Counted from the first letter of the stretch, positions 43,770-55,740 are shown. The stretch is 64,000 nt of DNA from Calliopum simillimum (GCA_951812925.1 OX638368.1:159822492-159886491); one strand, 5' to 3'. Program-made: numbers and translations. The notes: generated from the letters alone by a model not told the origin.

Positions 43770-44150
43770 CACATATAAGAAAATTGAGGTGCCTTTTTTT
43801 GCCTCCTTTGTTTGACGCGATTTTTTCTGAGGCGTCCATACGAAAATTTAACTTATTTTGCTTGCCAAGTGCTAATATGTGTTGCTCGCCAAAAAGAATA
43901 AAATTTTTACATATATTATTATAAAGCTTATACTCCATGATAAAGGAAGTAGAACCCATTTTAACCTAGATCAATTTACCGTTGCACACAACCCTGTCAA
44001 AGTTGAAGTTTTGAAATAAATTTTTAAATTAGGTATAAAAAACTGTACAAGTGTTGTTTTTTGCCATTTCGAGTCCGCCATTTTGTTTTTTAAAAATCTA
44101 ATATCAGATTCGTGATCAGTGACCCCAAAAACCCCTGACTAAATTTTTTT
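43770..44150 (+). repeat. Dispersed repeat, copy 1 (also 61970-62330)
   Basis: Shares with 61970-62330 the order TTTGACGCGA, TTTTTCTGA, AAAATTTAACT, TTGCTTGCCAAGT, GCTTATACTCCA, GATCAATTTACC, TTGCACACAA, TGTCAAA, GAAGTTTTGAAAT and GACCCCAAAAAC. Same orientation. Non-coding. Confidence 0.75.
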
Positions 44151-44199
44151 GTTGGATTTGGTTGAATATTTATACAAATTATCCGCCATTTTGAATCCA

Positions 44200-44489
44200 C
44201 CATTTTCTTTTTTAAAAAATCTAACATAAGATTCATTATCAGCGACCTCAAAAACCCCCATGCAGAAAATTTTGTCTCGAAACTTTAACGATTTCGACTT
44301 TTGGCCAGCTTTTACGGATTTTGAACCAGTGTGGGCTGTGATCACCATTTTCTTTTTTAAAAAATCTAACATAAGATTCATTATCAGTGACCTCAAAAAC
44401 CCCCATGCAGAAAATTTTGTCTCGAAACTTTAACGATTTCGACTTTTGGCCAGCTTTTACGGATTTTGAACCAGTGTGGGCTGTGATCA
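44200..44489. repeat. 145-bp perfect-looking tandem duplication
   Basis: Units 44200-44344 and 44345-44489 start CCATTTTCTTTTTTAAAAAA and end GTGTGGGCTGTGATCA. Differences are at most one base by eye (AGCGACC/AGTGACC). The second half of the unit (TTTTGGCCAGCTTTTACGG, TTTTGAACCAGTGTG) occurs inverted in the spacer of the large inverted repeat at 42841-42880 and again near 61342. Confidence 0.9.
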
Positions 44490-44491
44490 TC

Positions 44492-45510
44492 TCACTTTTC
44501 TCGAAATTTGCAGTTGGGTTCTCAGATTTTTATAAAAATTCACTGAGATGTTCTAAGTGCTTGCCATCGAGACCTGTCAATATTAGTTTTGGAAAAAAAA
44601 AATTTTTTTGCAAGTTATGGGCATTAAACTTCAGAGTGTTCAAGTGGTGTTTTTGCGAAAAATCGATGCAATTTTTTTTTCTAAGTCCCGCCAATTTGTA
44701 AAAATTATTTTTTTTAATTTTTGTTTTCGGATTCTTGTAGCATTTTAAACGTTATTTAAAAAAAAAAATTTTTCTTAAAATTTACGCTAATCTTTTGAAA
44801 GGTGGTTGAAAAACATTAATTTTTGCAAAGATTTAAGTAAAAAAAAAAAAATAGAAAAAAAATTATTTTGTAAAATTAATTTTTAAGATTTTTCAAAACA
44901 TGGCCCTCATTTCGTCAATATTCTTATGATTCGTATGAGAAATCTTGGTTCTTTTGTAAACCTTGTGTTTTCTAAGTAATGGAAGTTATATTCTTCTGCT
45001 TTGAAATTTTTTTTCTGGCCACCTGTTAAAAAAAATGGTCGTGTGACTTTTTAGAAAAAAAATTTCTGTGGCTCTCACAACCGTTTCGCGCAAAACAAGT
45101 CTTCTATAAAATGTTTTCATTTTATTCACCTTTCTGTAAAAAAAAATAAAAAAATAAAAAAAATATTATTTTGAGATAATCAACTCTTAAGATTTTTCAA
45201 AAAATGGCCGTCATTTTGTAAATTTTCCAAATTTAAAGTGGAAATTTAAAAAACGTTTAAAATTGTACAAGAATCCGAAAACAAAAATTAAAAAAATTTA
45301 ATTTTGACAAAATGGTGGGACTTAGAAAAAAAAATTGCATCGATTTTTCGCAAAAAGACCACTTGGATATTCTGAAGTTCAATGCCCATAACTTGCAAAA
45401 ATTTTTTTTCGCAAAACTAATAATGAGAGGTCTCCTTGCTAAGCACTTAGAACATCTCTGTGAATTTTTATAAAAATCTGAGAACCCAACTGCAAATTTC
45501 GAAAAAAGTT
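44492..45510. repeat. Second inverted repeat: ~262-bp diverged arms, ~495-bp spacer
   Basis: Left arm 44492-44754 and right arm 45249-45510 are complementary through TCGAAATTTGCAGTTGGGTT, TTTTTATAAAAATTCAC, AAGTTATGGGCATT, TCGATGCAATTTTTTTT and TTCGGATTCTTGTA. Divergence is much higher than in the first inverted repeat. The spacer holds two direct copies of a TTAAGATTTTTCAAAA(C/A)ATGG block (about 44883 and 45187). Confidence 0.85.
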
Positions 45511-46412
45511 GAAAATGGGTTAAAACGATAATTTTCAGAAATTTGAAAAAGATAACAATATCGAATTTTTTTGCTTAAAAGCAGTACACTTTCAAAAACT
45601 ATCAAGCTAACTATTTGGCAGTAAAGTCATTTTAAGGCGTATTGTGTTACTTTCGGAAAAATACCAAAAAGTGCTTATGCGTCCAAAGAATTACTTAAAC
45701 TAAAAAGAAAAAAAAAAAGTCGATTTAGAATCATGACACAAAAAAATTATACAACATATTTTGACACTTACAAGATGTTTGAAATTTAAAATTCGTAAAA
45801 TTTTTGGTTTTTCTAAATATTTTATAGTTTTTAACTTTTATGAACGGTTTTCGACCACATCAACATATTTGAGCTTTTTCACTTCTTTGTATGTACTTAT
45901 GTAATCTCCTGTAATTTCTCATTAAAGCATTGAGCCAAACTGAAACGTCTCCATTTGTCACCATCCTTTGCCTTTTATCTCTTGCTACGACTTTTCCGAT
46001 TCCTTGATTTCATTATCCATTATTCAGCGACCTTTCCCAGGTAGTTATCGGATCTCAACTACCTTATGGATTCCACTTAAGGGCCTGCGGCTTGCGTAGC
46101 TTGATATCGTTTGACAGAGGCCTCTGATTGCATTTTGGTGTAGTTCAGCGTTTGAGAGGCCACCAAACCTTTAGTGTACACCTTAATCAAAATTGTTTAT
46201 TTGGAAGATCAATACATGGCTGTAACATTTGAAAATTATTTTGTTGGATTGGACGAATTTCAAAGTAAATTCTGATAACTTCGTAGCTTTTTTCAAGCGC
46301 GCGTCTAATCATGATGACTTGCTAGAATATACTGAAACAAATAACAAAAAAATGTTCATCAAAATTTCATTTTTTGTGTTATTTTTTTACAATTTGAAGT
46401 TCTATCAGCCTT
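45511..46412. other. Unassigned intergenic DNA
   Basis: No feature could be supported. The stretch 45930-46190 is less AT-rich and may be remnant transposon sequence, but no domain was recognised. Confidence 0.35.
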
Positions 46413-46570
46413 AAAAAAGCACCCTTTATATAGCAAAACCGATATTACATTCGATTCAAAAATGCGCACTTTCGTTTTGGTGGAGATAACGAAATATGAC
46501 AATATTTTGTTCAGTTGAGCAAATGCGCCTTTCGCTTCTGATATTCTTGAATTGATAGCCACATCTATGA
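46413..46570 (-). pseudogene. LINE reverse transcriptase fragment
   Basis: The - strand encodes INSRISEAKGAFAQLNKI and STKTKVRIFESNVISVLLY, which match the well-known C-terminal part of non-LTR retrotransposon reverse transcriptases (the region after the active site in which hybrid RISKARGAF- and KLRIFNSNV-type blocks occur). Only about 50 codons remain. Confidence 0.75.
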
Positions 46571-49500
46571 TTTCCACTTCTTTAACTTTTCTAACTTTTT
46601 TTCGAGTTTTTTCAACGTTTCTAACTTTTTCCAACCAAATTCGGCATTGCAATTTTTAACGTTTTCCACTTTTTCCGTTTTTTGACCTTTTAGAATTTTT
46701 TAAAATGTTATCGGTCAAACATTTTTTTTATCTTCTAGAATCGGATCGCTTATAAACAGATCATACAGTCGTGATCCATATACTTTTCATGGTTCGTTGA
46801 ATTGAAAACGTATACAGAGTCGATTTAAAATGCTTTGGTAACAAGAAATGTTTCGGTCAAACTCATTCACAACATTATAGCGCACCACAAATACTTTTGA
46901 ATGCCGCCACACCCAACACCAATCCAATCAAACACAGGAGTTGTTTGATGTCTCCTCTAGTTATGCTAATTGTTCTTGATGAAAACCATTAAGCTTAATG
47001 ATACTTTTGAGGTCACATGAAAGAACTGACTTATGCCAGCGATGAAACGTATTAGTACAGCAAAAACTGAATCGATTTCGAGCTTCATTTTCAGAAACAA
47101 GGGATTCCAATACAACAGAAGACCAATATAATCCAATATAACCTCAACATACTAATCTGTGAATATTCAAATGGAATGTTCTGTCATAGTGACTCACAAG
47201 AACACTGACGCGCAGAATAAAAACATTTGGAAATTTTTGTGTAAGGCGAATATTAAGGATTTGGAGGCCTCTTACTCTCTGGAATCACGAACTTCATATG
47301 GCAACCAACCACGAAGATTTTAAAAATTCCATTGCAATATACAATTCATACTATCAGACGCTAAAAAAAATATGTCGATACGTAGAACCCGCAGGGAAAC
47401 AAAAGCTGAGAAAGTCCACGAACTAAATGTCACAATATATGCAAAGCATTGTTATAGAACTTTTGTTCAGTCATAAATGGAAGGTTTAGTCTCTGATTCC
47501 TTATATCGGCCATTATTGTTAAAATATCAAATTTTACACGAAAACAGATTTCAAGCATTAAAATTAAGTTAAATTTTCTAATATTAATTGAATATGTTCC
47601 CCTGATTAGTATGTACTTTCAAATTTCGTTGGTAAGGTATAAACAGTCAATTTTTCAAGTAGTTTCTAATACTCGTATTTGTATTTATGTATGTAAGTCA
47701 AACATTTACATTTTTTATAATATTGAAAGTGAAATTCAATGGCATTAACGCCATATTGTTGTAATAATACGATTGAAAATGTAGTAAAACATAGACGTTA
47801 CAGATTGATTGATTAAATTATTTACTGATTGGCTCATTAGTGATTCAAAGTTTGTAAGTTTTGGTTGTTGATTTTTTTGGCCAATAGTTCTGACTGGCAA
47901 TCATTTCACATTTTTTTACAAATATATTTCTGTCAAAACAGAAGAAATTCATTCCGAAATGAAAGCGAAGTGCGACCGCATTTTCAATTCAGTGCCCATT
48001 TTTGAGTTGGTAGCAGCGTACTCCTTTCATTCTCGTCATTCCAATATATAGTTATACATATATGTATGTATGTTACAAATTATTATGCATATGTTTGTAT
48101 GTACTTATGTACAATGTTTATTTTATATTGGTTGGACTTTATCGAAGGCTAGTTGTCGTGAAAGAATTTATGTTTTTCTTAAAAAGTTAAGTTATGAACA
48201 CGTACTACAAACGCATGCGCATAGTTTAATATAAGACTATATGGCAGAACACAAATTTACGATTATTGAAATTATTCAATTGGCTTTTTTAACCCATTTT
48301 GCATTGCAACAGAAACGTATTTAGTATAACCATTCTGCAATTAAATTTATTATTAATTGTTTAGAGTGAAATCGCATCTGATGTATATGAAAATTATAAA
48401 TATTTGGAAAAATCAGATATTATCGCTCTAATTTATATTACTCAATTTCAGGCTTATAAATCAAAGGGTCATTCCAAATAAGTAAAGAAAACGATATACA
48501 TTTTAATTTTAGCCACATTAAGAGATCAGGGCACTTTTTTCGTGCGACTCACGGTTTGTGAGTTATCGCAATTTCAAAATACTAGCGGCCGCATTTTAAT
48601 CGGCATCCCGGCATAAATATATTTCCTCATTCCCAAATATGCGTAAAAATTGGATTTCGATTAAAAGGAAATGAGCATAGTAATTGTGCTGCCGGATCTC
48701 GTACTATAATCTTTAAAAAAAATGTTCAAAATATAATATAAGGTTGACTAAGAAGAAATTTCAGAAAAGTGAGCTAAGTTTAGCCAGTTTTCTATCATAT
48801 ATCAAAATAACTTTATTGTGTCAAATATTTTCCATTGTTATTGAACTCCTATCGGCATCTTTCGGGGAAAACCAACTAACTGGGCTTCTATTCGAAAAAC
48901 TCGGTCAAGACCATTCTGCAATCCTTTAGGGAGTTCTATTTTACGCACTCTGCAACGAGTGACATAAAAAGTAATCCGAAGATACAAGGTCTGGGCTTGT
49001 ATGGTGGATGCATTAAAACTTATCAGCTAAGCTCTCACAGTTTTTTGCAGGTCACCAAAGAAGTATGTGGTCTAGCGTAGTCATTTTGCACATTATTATC
49101 ATACGTTATCCATTTTTCGTTCATCAGAAGAACTTCTCCATAATGTTCACAAATTTTTCAGTGTGCCTTCTGCACTAAATTTAGTGACTTTTTAACAGTT
49201 AAATAATAAAAAAATGTCAATGGGTAAAAATACTTAGTTTATGATTCTCAGAGATGTCAACTGTCTTTAGCGTTTAAGAGTTGCCAAATCGGAACAGCAC
49301 TTAGTACAGAGTTATCTTACCTTAGACTTTGCTATTTCACTTTTGTGATCTTTCATTTTAGTCAGCCTAATATACTTATTATATTATTATTATAAACCTA
49401 AAATAATAACTGCGGTAATTTTTACAGCATTCGGTTGTGCATTTTACAATTCTCTGTCGAGTACGTGTACGTTGCATGCTGCCATTTTGAATTTCGAAAT

Positions 49501-50288
49501 TTACTAAAAAATGGCCTTCGTTCCTTCGAAAGACTTTGAGCAAACGAAAATTTTGAGACCTTAAACGCATTTTTATCAGAGCAGTCGCAGTTGGCATGGA
49601 ACGTCCCATATATACTTTTAATTAATAAAAATTTATTTCTAAAATTTTTTCATGCTGGTCGAAAATGGGTTAGGCCATATGAAAAACATACATCAAAGTA
49701 ATTTAAAGTGAAATCATTTCTTGGACTATTTTTCCGTATGTAAACATATTTTTAGACAATTTTTTCATATTAGCATTAACAAATCCGCTTGTGTCCTTAA
49801 ATGTCATGGTGATGACGTTAGCAAGAAAAAATTATTTGGTATATGCGTGGGTGCATGTAATAGAAAACCAAATACAAAACAAGACAATCCGCCAAAGCTG
49901 CACTGAACTTGGCCATGTCTACGCACGGGAAGTTGAAATTTCTTTTACCTAAAACGTTTGTCACGATCCGTTTGTTGGCTACCAAAAAAAGACTTCAAAA
50001 AATAATCACAAATTTTATTTTGATTTCTGTTCGTACGCAACGTGATTCGTGATTCTTTGATTTCTGCTGTGTAGGTGGGTTAATGGGTTGTGGTTTTTTT
50101 TGATGGATGATAAAAAACCCAGACACAACGAAATTTCACGCTCAATTCTTTACAAACGGTCAACGAATAATCAACTTGAAGGGATCTTCGTGCAACCTCA
50201 ACTGTGGATTATTTTACAATAACGAATTACTGCTGCTGATTTGATAAGGATATTATAAGTTAAAAAAAAAAAACCAAAAATAAAAAAA
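46571..50288. other. Long intergenic stretch, no gene seen
   Basis: I found no supported gene, RNA or repeat. There is a short ATACATATATGTATGTATGT microsatellite near 48055-48110. Open frames are short and without domains. The last ~200 bases are the promoter and 5' UTR of the small gene starting at 50289. Confidence 0.4.
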
Positions 50289-50935
50289 ATGGCCGCTAAT
50301 CAAAAAATCGTATTCGCAGTAGTGGCGTTGTGTTTTGCGCTCAATGGTGTTGTGTGTCAACAAACCAACAATGAAAGTGATGCCGATGTTGCGGGTTAGT
50401 TAAAATGGTTTAAAAATGAAAAAGTGCTTTCCAAGGATAACGATGATAACGATGTTCTTGAACATTGATGAAATAGTGAAACAATATAACTTTTGAAAAT
50501 CTAATGCAACTTTATGAAAGAGTGCACTGTATTTAACATCAACTTTTATGTGTCTTTGCAGAAGGGCGCACATTCGGTCATCACCTCCTGAAGCGTGTTG
50601 GCTTTGCGCTTATCCCTGGCGCTTTTGTCGTTGGTGTCATCACCACACTGCTTGCAGCGCTCACTGTTGTCTCCATCAAGGGTCTCGGTGTGGGCGTAAG
50701 TTCTTTTTACTTTTTTTCCAAGCTGTTCAAATGAATACCTAAAATTTTTTTTCCCCCAAAGGTCATTCTTCTGGTAATCGCTATTGGTCAAATGCTTTCC
50801 CGTGCCTTACCACAAGTTCACGCCACTGCCACATACGCTGCCCCATACGCGGCAGCACCACCAGCGCCAGTACCTATTGTTTACTCCCATGCACGTACAC
50901 AACAACCTGTTTGGTTGGAGAAAGAATGGAAATAG
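50289..50935 (+). CDS. Small secreted/membrane protein with Osiris-like hydrophobic block, 3 exons, 137 aa
   Basis: Exons 50289-50394, 50562-50695 and 50762-50935 (TAG) join in frame with GT-AG introns of 167 and 66 bp. Residues 1-23 are a clean signal peptide (MAANQKIVFAVVALCFALNG). A short acidic linker is followed by HHLLKRVGFALIPGAFVVGV and a long hydrophobic stretch through exon 3 (LAALTVVSIKGLGVGVILLV), then an Ala/Pro/Tyr-rich tail (TYAAPYAAAPPAPVPIVYSH) like many cuticle-associated fly proteins. The hydrophobic block with one Lys and the Tyr-Ala-Pro tail recall Osiris proteins, but the DUF1676 N-terminal part is absent. The splice sites, codon usage and signal peptide make a real gene likely; function unknown. 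Poly(A) signal AATAAA at 51042-51047. Confidence 0.8.
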
Positions 50936-51059
50936 GTTGCGCACTCTGAGTTCGACATAATCCCTAGATATTATTTTTACCTCAAGAAAAATCGAAAATG
51001 AAAACAGAATTGCGAACTAAAAAGCAGAGTCTTCGAGTTCCAATAAATTTACGAACACC

Positions 51060-51780
51060 AAAAATAATTTGTAATTAGTTATTAGCTAGTCATGTAATAA
51101 AATAATTTATAAATGTATGTATAATTATTAATTTATTAATTTATTTATTGAAAATGCAGTTTTTCTTTCAAAATTATTTTGAAAGTAGTTCTGTACTAAA
51201 TGTGAAAAATAAAATACCATAAATTGTAAGCAACATCAAAATGAAATGAAATACGAAATTGAATTTTTAGTTCTTTTTTGCATCAAAAGTGAAATTTTTA
51301 AATATTACGTGTATCAATGAACATTCCAATCAGTAGTCAGAATATATTTCCAAATCGTGATTGTTCAGTAAGCAAATATGCATTCAAAGAGGAAACCCAA
51401 TTCAATGCGACGTGTTTGGTTTTCTTCTCACGCAGTATATGTTATAGAACAGAAGAAAGTGTGACCAAAACTGAAAATGTGTTAATGTTTTGTTGTAGCT
51501 AAACTTGGCTAATGAAATTTTATTTAAACTTTGCTTTGGAGCCTTGAAATAAAAAAACCAAATTTTGGGGACTTTTTTCAAATATTTACTGCGTTATATT
51601 ATTACCTATATTATTTTGCTAAGGCAAAAAAACAAAAAGTACAATTACAAAAAATGCTTCATGAGTTACTTTTTTGGCTTTCCAAAATATATTTTGTGGA
51701 TAGAAAAAAAAAAACATTTCATATGTTCAAGTTTACTTACGGTTTAAGTTTAAGCTTAGTTTAATAAAAGTCCAAAGCAC
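51060..51780. other. Unassigned intergenic DNA
   Basis: No feature is supported. Very AT-rich with short open frames lacking domains. Confidence 0.35.
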
Positions 51781-51789
51781 GCCGCAGAA

Positions 51790-52390
51790 CGGAGAAGGGC
51801 CTACTAACTGTGTAGATGACCCTTTCCTTGCAAGCTCATCTGCCATTTCATTACCTTCAATTCCACTGTGTACAGGTACCCAAATGAGGAGAACCTTGTT
51901 TCGGGAGCCAAGTCTGATGAGCAGTTGAAGGCACTACCAGACTAACAACGATGTTATTTTAAAGGAGTTTAAGGCTAATAGTGCCGCAATGTTGTCTGAT
52001 AGAATATATATGTTTATTCCATTAGGAAACGTTTTATTATATTCTCTCAGGCAAAGTTCGATTGCATGAACTTTCGACTGAAACAGAGCTTTCTGGACCC
52101 ATGCATGCAAATATATTTTTATGCGGCCTAACCCTATATAAGCCAGCTCCAACTCTCTCATCCGTTTTAGAGCCGTCTGTGTACCAGAGGTAGTAATCAC
52201 CAACGAACTTAGGTCGCTCCTTTTTCCAGGCATTCCTGCTGGGAAATGTTACTTGGAAGTTGTGCAGAAAGTTGTATTTGGGGAAGCAGTAATCACTAAC
52301 AGTGAAGGTTAGGCTTTCGTTGGTGTTCAGCTCCTTCCCCAGGGCGGACTTTTTGATAGTTCTTGTTCTTTTTTTGTCTAGTAACATAAG
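51790..52390 (-). pseudogene. LINE RNase H domain fragment
   Basis: On - the conserved RNase H blocks occur in order but in different frames: YTDGSKTDERVGAGLY, SKVHAIELCLREY, IYILSDNIAALLAL, then WVPVHSGIEGNEMADELAR near 51815-51895. These are the DGS, E, SD and HSGIEGNE-D motifs of RNase H-bearing non-LTR retrotransposons (I/R1/LOA-like). At least two frameshifts separate them, so the copy is dead. Confidence 0.85.
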
Positions 52391-52573
52391 TTTAGTTACG
52401 AACCTTCTAATGTCGGCTTTCCAGCGCTGGCCTAGATTAAAAAAACGCTCTTTTTAGATCTTTTAAAATTTTGTTTTACGGCAAGCAAATAAAAATAACT
52501 TTTCTAAAAATCCAATACCAAGTTGGTATCTTCACTGGTCTAGGAATTACAGATGTGGTGTATATGGGCTCTA

Positions 52574-52996
52574 TTACCCTCTATAACTAAACCATCTTAA
52601 TTGTTGGTTCTCATAAAAGGCAATTTTTTTCACAAAATACATGCTTAAAGGTCGCAAAGGTAATGAACCATTTTTTGTAGTTACAGTGCTAGTATTTTTT
52701 CCCTTCCGAAGATCTGAATTTATTAGAGCCCAATATCTCTCAATAAGTCGAAGCTTTGGGCAGTTAGGTGGATTCACATTTTTGGGATCAAAATTTACAT
52801 TATTTCTAATGTACCATTTTATGGTGCTTCTAGAATAGTATAAGGTTGCTGAATCAGGCCAGAACATGAGAGCACCCCCAGTGCACGAAAGATGCAAAAG
52901 ACGTTTTTCTAGGCATTCATCAATATAAATTTTCGAGTTAATTGTGCCATGTGTTACAAAACTAAGTAGTAAGGGTGTAACCTTTGGCCTGGCCAA
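52574..52996 (-). pseudogene. Tc1/IS630-like transposase C-terminal relic
   Basis: One open frame of 140 codons encodes GTINSKIYIDECLEKRLL, FWPDSATLYYSRSTIKWY, and NPPNCPKLRLIERYWALI followed by a basic LRK segment, the typical C-terminal catalytic block (FWPD...PPN.P.L.PIE.YW) of an IS630/Tc1-superfamily transposase. The N-terminal DNA-binding half is missing and no inverted repeat was found. Confidence 0.8.
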
Positions 52997-53000
52997 ACAT
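52967..53000 (+). repeat. 45-bp dispersed TTTGGCCTGGCCAAA repeat, third copy
   Basis: AGTAAGGGTGTAACCTTTGG then CCTGGCCAAA, as at 17097 (+) and 30127 (-). It overlaps the edge of the transposase relic, so the motif may be part of that transposon family. Confidence 0.5.
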
Positions 53001-54230
53001 TAAATACTCTACACTGCAGTATTTTGAAAATTTTGCTCTTGTCCGAGTTCAACCAGTTTTTGCTCAGAATTTGCATTTATAGTTCTTAGTGTCTGAGTGA
53101 AATTTGGTTGGACTATCGCAAAAAACGTCTTCAGTATAACATTTTGAAGCTTTTGCTTATAAGTATGGGAGGTGCCAAGCCCTCTTATTCGAATTTGCCC
53201 AATTTTTTCTCAGAGCCTGCGCTTACAATTTTTAGTATTCATGAGTATTTTGGTTGCATTGTCGGGAAAAATTCTCCCAAAGTTGCATTTTGAATATATT
53301 TTTTGTATGGGCGGTAGGCGTATCCGTTGACCGATTTCGCTTATTTTCAATCGTATGAGCTAACTTTAACGACGGAGGCTTTGACCAACTGTGCGTCTAA
53401 GTAATTAAAAAAAAAAACCCTTTGGACAGTGCTTTTTGATGCACCTGTTTTTTAGAGCTTTAACAAAATTTTTTAATTCCAGTTTTTTCAAGAAAGTGGA
53501 CAAAATCAGTTTCCGAACTTTTTATTGATTGCTAGACATCTTTTGTTTAAAGTGTTATCACCAAGTGTTATATATTTTTTTAATTGTGATGTTATATAGA
53601 GAAAAAAAACACGCATAAGTATTTCGACCTACACGATCATCTGGCAAATCATAATATCAAGATACAAAAGTATCAAACAGTCGTTATTTTCTCAAATTTT
53701 GTTTTTTTTTAGAATTTTTGGTTTTTTTTTGTAGTAATTTAAGTGCATAATTTGTTCGATTTTTGGAATAATAGTTGTCAATTTAAAGAAAATTATTGGA
53801 TGCAACAGTTCGCTAAATTCATTTCGTACTCGTATCTTTATTTTTGAGTAATTTATGCACGATCTCGTATACTTTATAGCAAAATCTGTTGGGGACAACT
53901 AAGTACTAAAAGCAGTGAAACTCATTCATTACGCTTGTTAGTAGCTGTCCAAATGCTTGTCAATACTACCGAAGTGGTCACAATGTATCACACTTGCTGA
54001 CATGAATAGAAACATTTTCATTTGCTTTTTGCGCAAATGTTACGCCGGCAGGAGAATTGTCGTGCATCATGCTCTAAAGCATAGCTGCCCGTCTAGAGTA
54101 AAATTATAAAAATTTGGCACTCGCATAAAAAGTCGTGGCCCCCATGTAAAATTAATAAAAAAGAAAACATAAATTTTTTAAAATTATTGAAAACAACAAC
54201 CAGCAAAGATTTTTAAATTAACAGTTACTT
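53000..54230. other. Unassigned intergenic DNA, partly old repeat
   Basis: 53030-53340 has two diverged units with TTTGCTCAGAATTTGC / TTTCTCAGAGCCTGCG and a GGTGCCAAGCCCTC motif, like the CACGCCCC repeats at 11.6 and 29.4 kb. The rest shows nothing supported. Confidence 0.35.
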
Positions 54231-54289
54231 GTGCGAGTGTTTTTTTTTTTCGCAAATCTAAAAATCCTGAAAGTTCATAAAATGATCAA

Positions 54290-54470
54290 ATTTGTTGTTG
54301 CCATTGTGTGTTGTTGTTTTTTTTTTCTTTTCGACAGGAACCCTTGCGTTTTGTTGCAACAACAAAACATACAGTCCTGTGTGGACGAAAAAACAACAAC
54401 AAAACACAGTCTTGTGCGGTCGCAAAAAACAACAACAAAATTTACGCATATGTTGTTGCTGGTGGTCGAT
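54290..54470. repeat. ACAACA/TTGTTG-rich simple sequence
   Basis: Runs of TTGTTGTTTTT at the left and repeated AAACAACAACAAAA at 54391, 54428 on the right, with TGTGTGG/TGTGCGG linkers. The left and right parts are partly complementary and could fold. Open frames on both strands here are a by-product of the triplet repeat. Confidence 0.5.
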
Positions 54471-54599
54471 CGCAATCCTTCAAAATTTCGCATATACCGT
54501 TACTTGCGTGTGCGATTTTCATTTTCAAAAATTAAATTTTGCTGTGGCACGTGAGATCAAGTGATTTTCAAATAATGGCACTTTGCGATGCCACGCGTG

Positions 54600-55020
54600 G
54601 GCGGCTATGCTCTAAAGATTTATATCAAAAATGAGATTAAGATGTTATTTATGAAGTAAAGTAAAATGGAAAAGAAAGTCTTCACTTTTTAAATTAAATT
54701 TTTATTTTTTTTATTTTATCAGTTCAGTCCAGGGATAAAGTGTGCAAAAATGCCTAAATCATTTCTTTTGAATTTAATCAATAACAGTCTTTATGCAATT
54801 ATTGCCCTATTCGATTCAATTGGACTTTTATCGAAATCATAAAAAGCAAAGTTAAGATATCTTAAGTATTTTATAATTATTATCTTCAGAATATGAAGGG
54901 GTGTTTATTTTTTTTTTTTTTTTTTTTTTTTGTTTTCATACTAAAATGGATATAGAGGTTTTATAGTGTTTTAAAATACAAGAGACACCAAGTGTATAAC
55001 GTCTAATGCCTTGCTATAAT
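54600..55020. other. Unassigned intergenic DNA
   Basis: Nothing supported apart from a 22-base T run near 54909. Confidence 0.35.
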
Positions 55021-55372
55021 ACACGGAGAAAAATTAGTGTAGCAATTTTTACTCTACTTAAGCAGTAAAAAAATTAGTGTAATTAACACTTAGTCTTAAA
55101 CATAAATTAACATTAGATGAATTTATTGAAATAATAAATTGTTACTCTGAACTGCCCTCATTTTCCTATACGCAGAGTTAATTATGCTTTCAGCCAGAAA
55201 AATGTATAACCATCTTTACTAAATATATAATACTAGTAAAAATATTTATGTTTGGACAGACAATTGCTTCATATAAAAATTTCATCCCTCTGCATCATAT
55301 AAGGAAGTGGTGTTAAGGTCTTATAAGTTCGTAGTTTCGATCAGTTCTTTTTTTTTCTGTTTTAACTTTACA
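55021..55372 (+). mobile_element. CACGGAGAAAAA-family element, truncated (copy 2)
   Basis: Starts after TA with CACGGAGAAAAATTAG and ends near TTTTAACTTTACAG without the right inverted repeat. Shares GGACAGACA, TTCATATAAAAATTT, TGCATCATAT and a final T tract with 59937-60648. A B-box-like GTAGTTTCGATC precedes the T tract, where the complete element has its tRNA-like module. The copy lies against, and apparently interrupts, the transposase relic at 55375. Confidence 0.65.
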
Positions 55373-55374
55373 GT

Positions 55375-55740
55375 CGCAAAACACAATTTTTTGATAAAAT
55401 AATTTATCAATTTGAAGTTCTTGTAAGTCCCATAAACCGAAATTAAAACGTTCATTAAGATCAACCGGCTTAAATTTTTGTACGAGCTGTATTTTATGGG
55501 CCTTCAACCAAGATCATGCCTTAATATACGTACAATGATCCATAAGAGAGGCCAAAGCCTGAGATCAACGACGAATGGATTGTTCACGGTTTTCACGAAC
55601 ACTCTCTGCTATTTCAGCAATATTCTCTAATTAACAGGCTCTATGCACTCTGGTTAAATGATTGTCCAATTTTGTAAATTTGCTTCGAACGACCAAAATG
55701 ATGTTGAAGAATTCTATAACATTCTCTATCTGATGACTGA
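55375..55740 (-). pseudogene. Tc1/IS630-like transposase relic (N-terminal/middle part)
   Basis: On - the frame(s) read VHRAC..ENIAEIAESVREN REQSIRR, then KAHKIQLVQKFKPVDLNERF...LFYQKIVFCD, the characteristic middle of a fly Tc1/IS630-type transposase, up to the first catalytic Asp. At least two stops and one frameshift interrupt it. Confidence 0.75.

Noticed and set aside
43631..43924. 97-codon frame next to the large inverted repeat
   Set aside because: It overlaps a dispersed repeat whose second copy (61.8-62.1 kb) does not keep the same frame or protein.
49379..49609. 76-codon basic frame on -
   Set aside because: No domain recognised and no supporting splice or poly(A) context.
54231..54564. 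Overlapping frames of 60-107 codons on both strands
   Set aside because: They come from ACAACA/TTGTTG triplet repeats, which keep several frames open at once.
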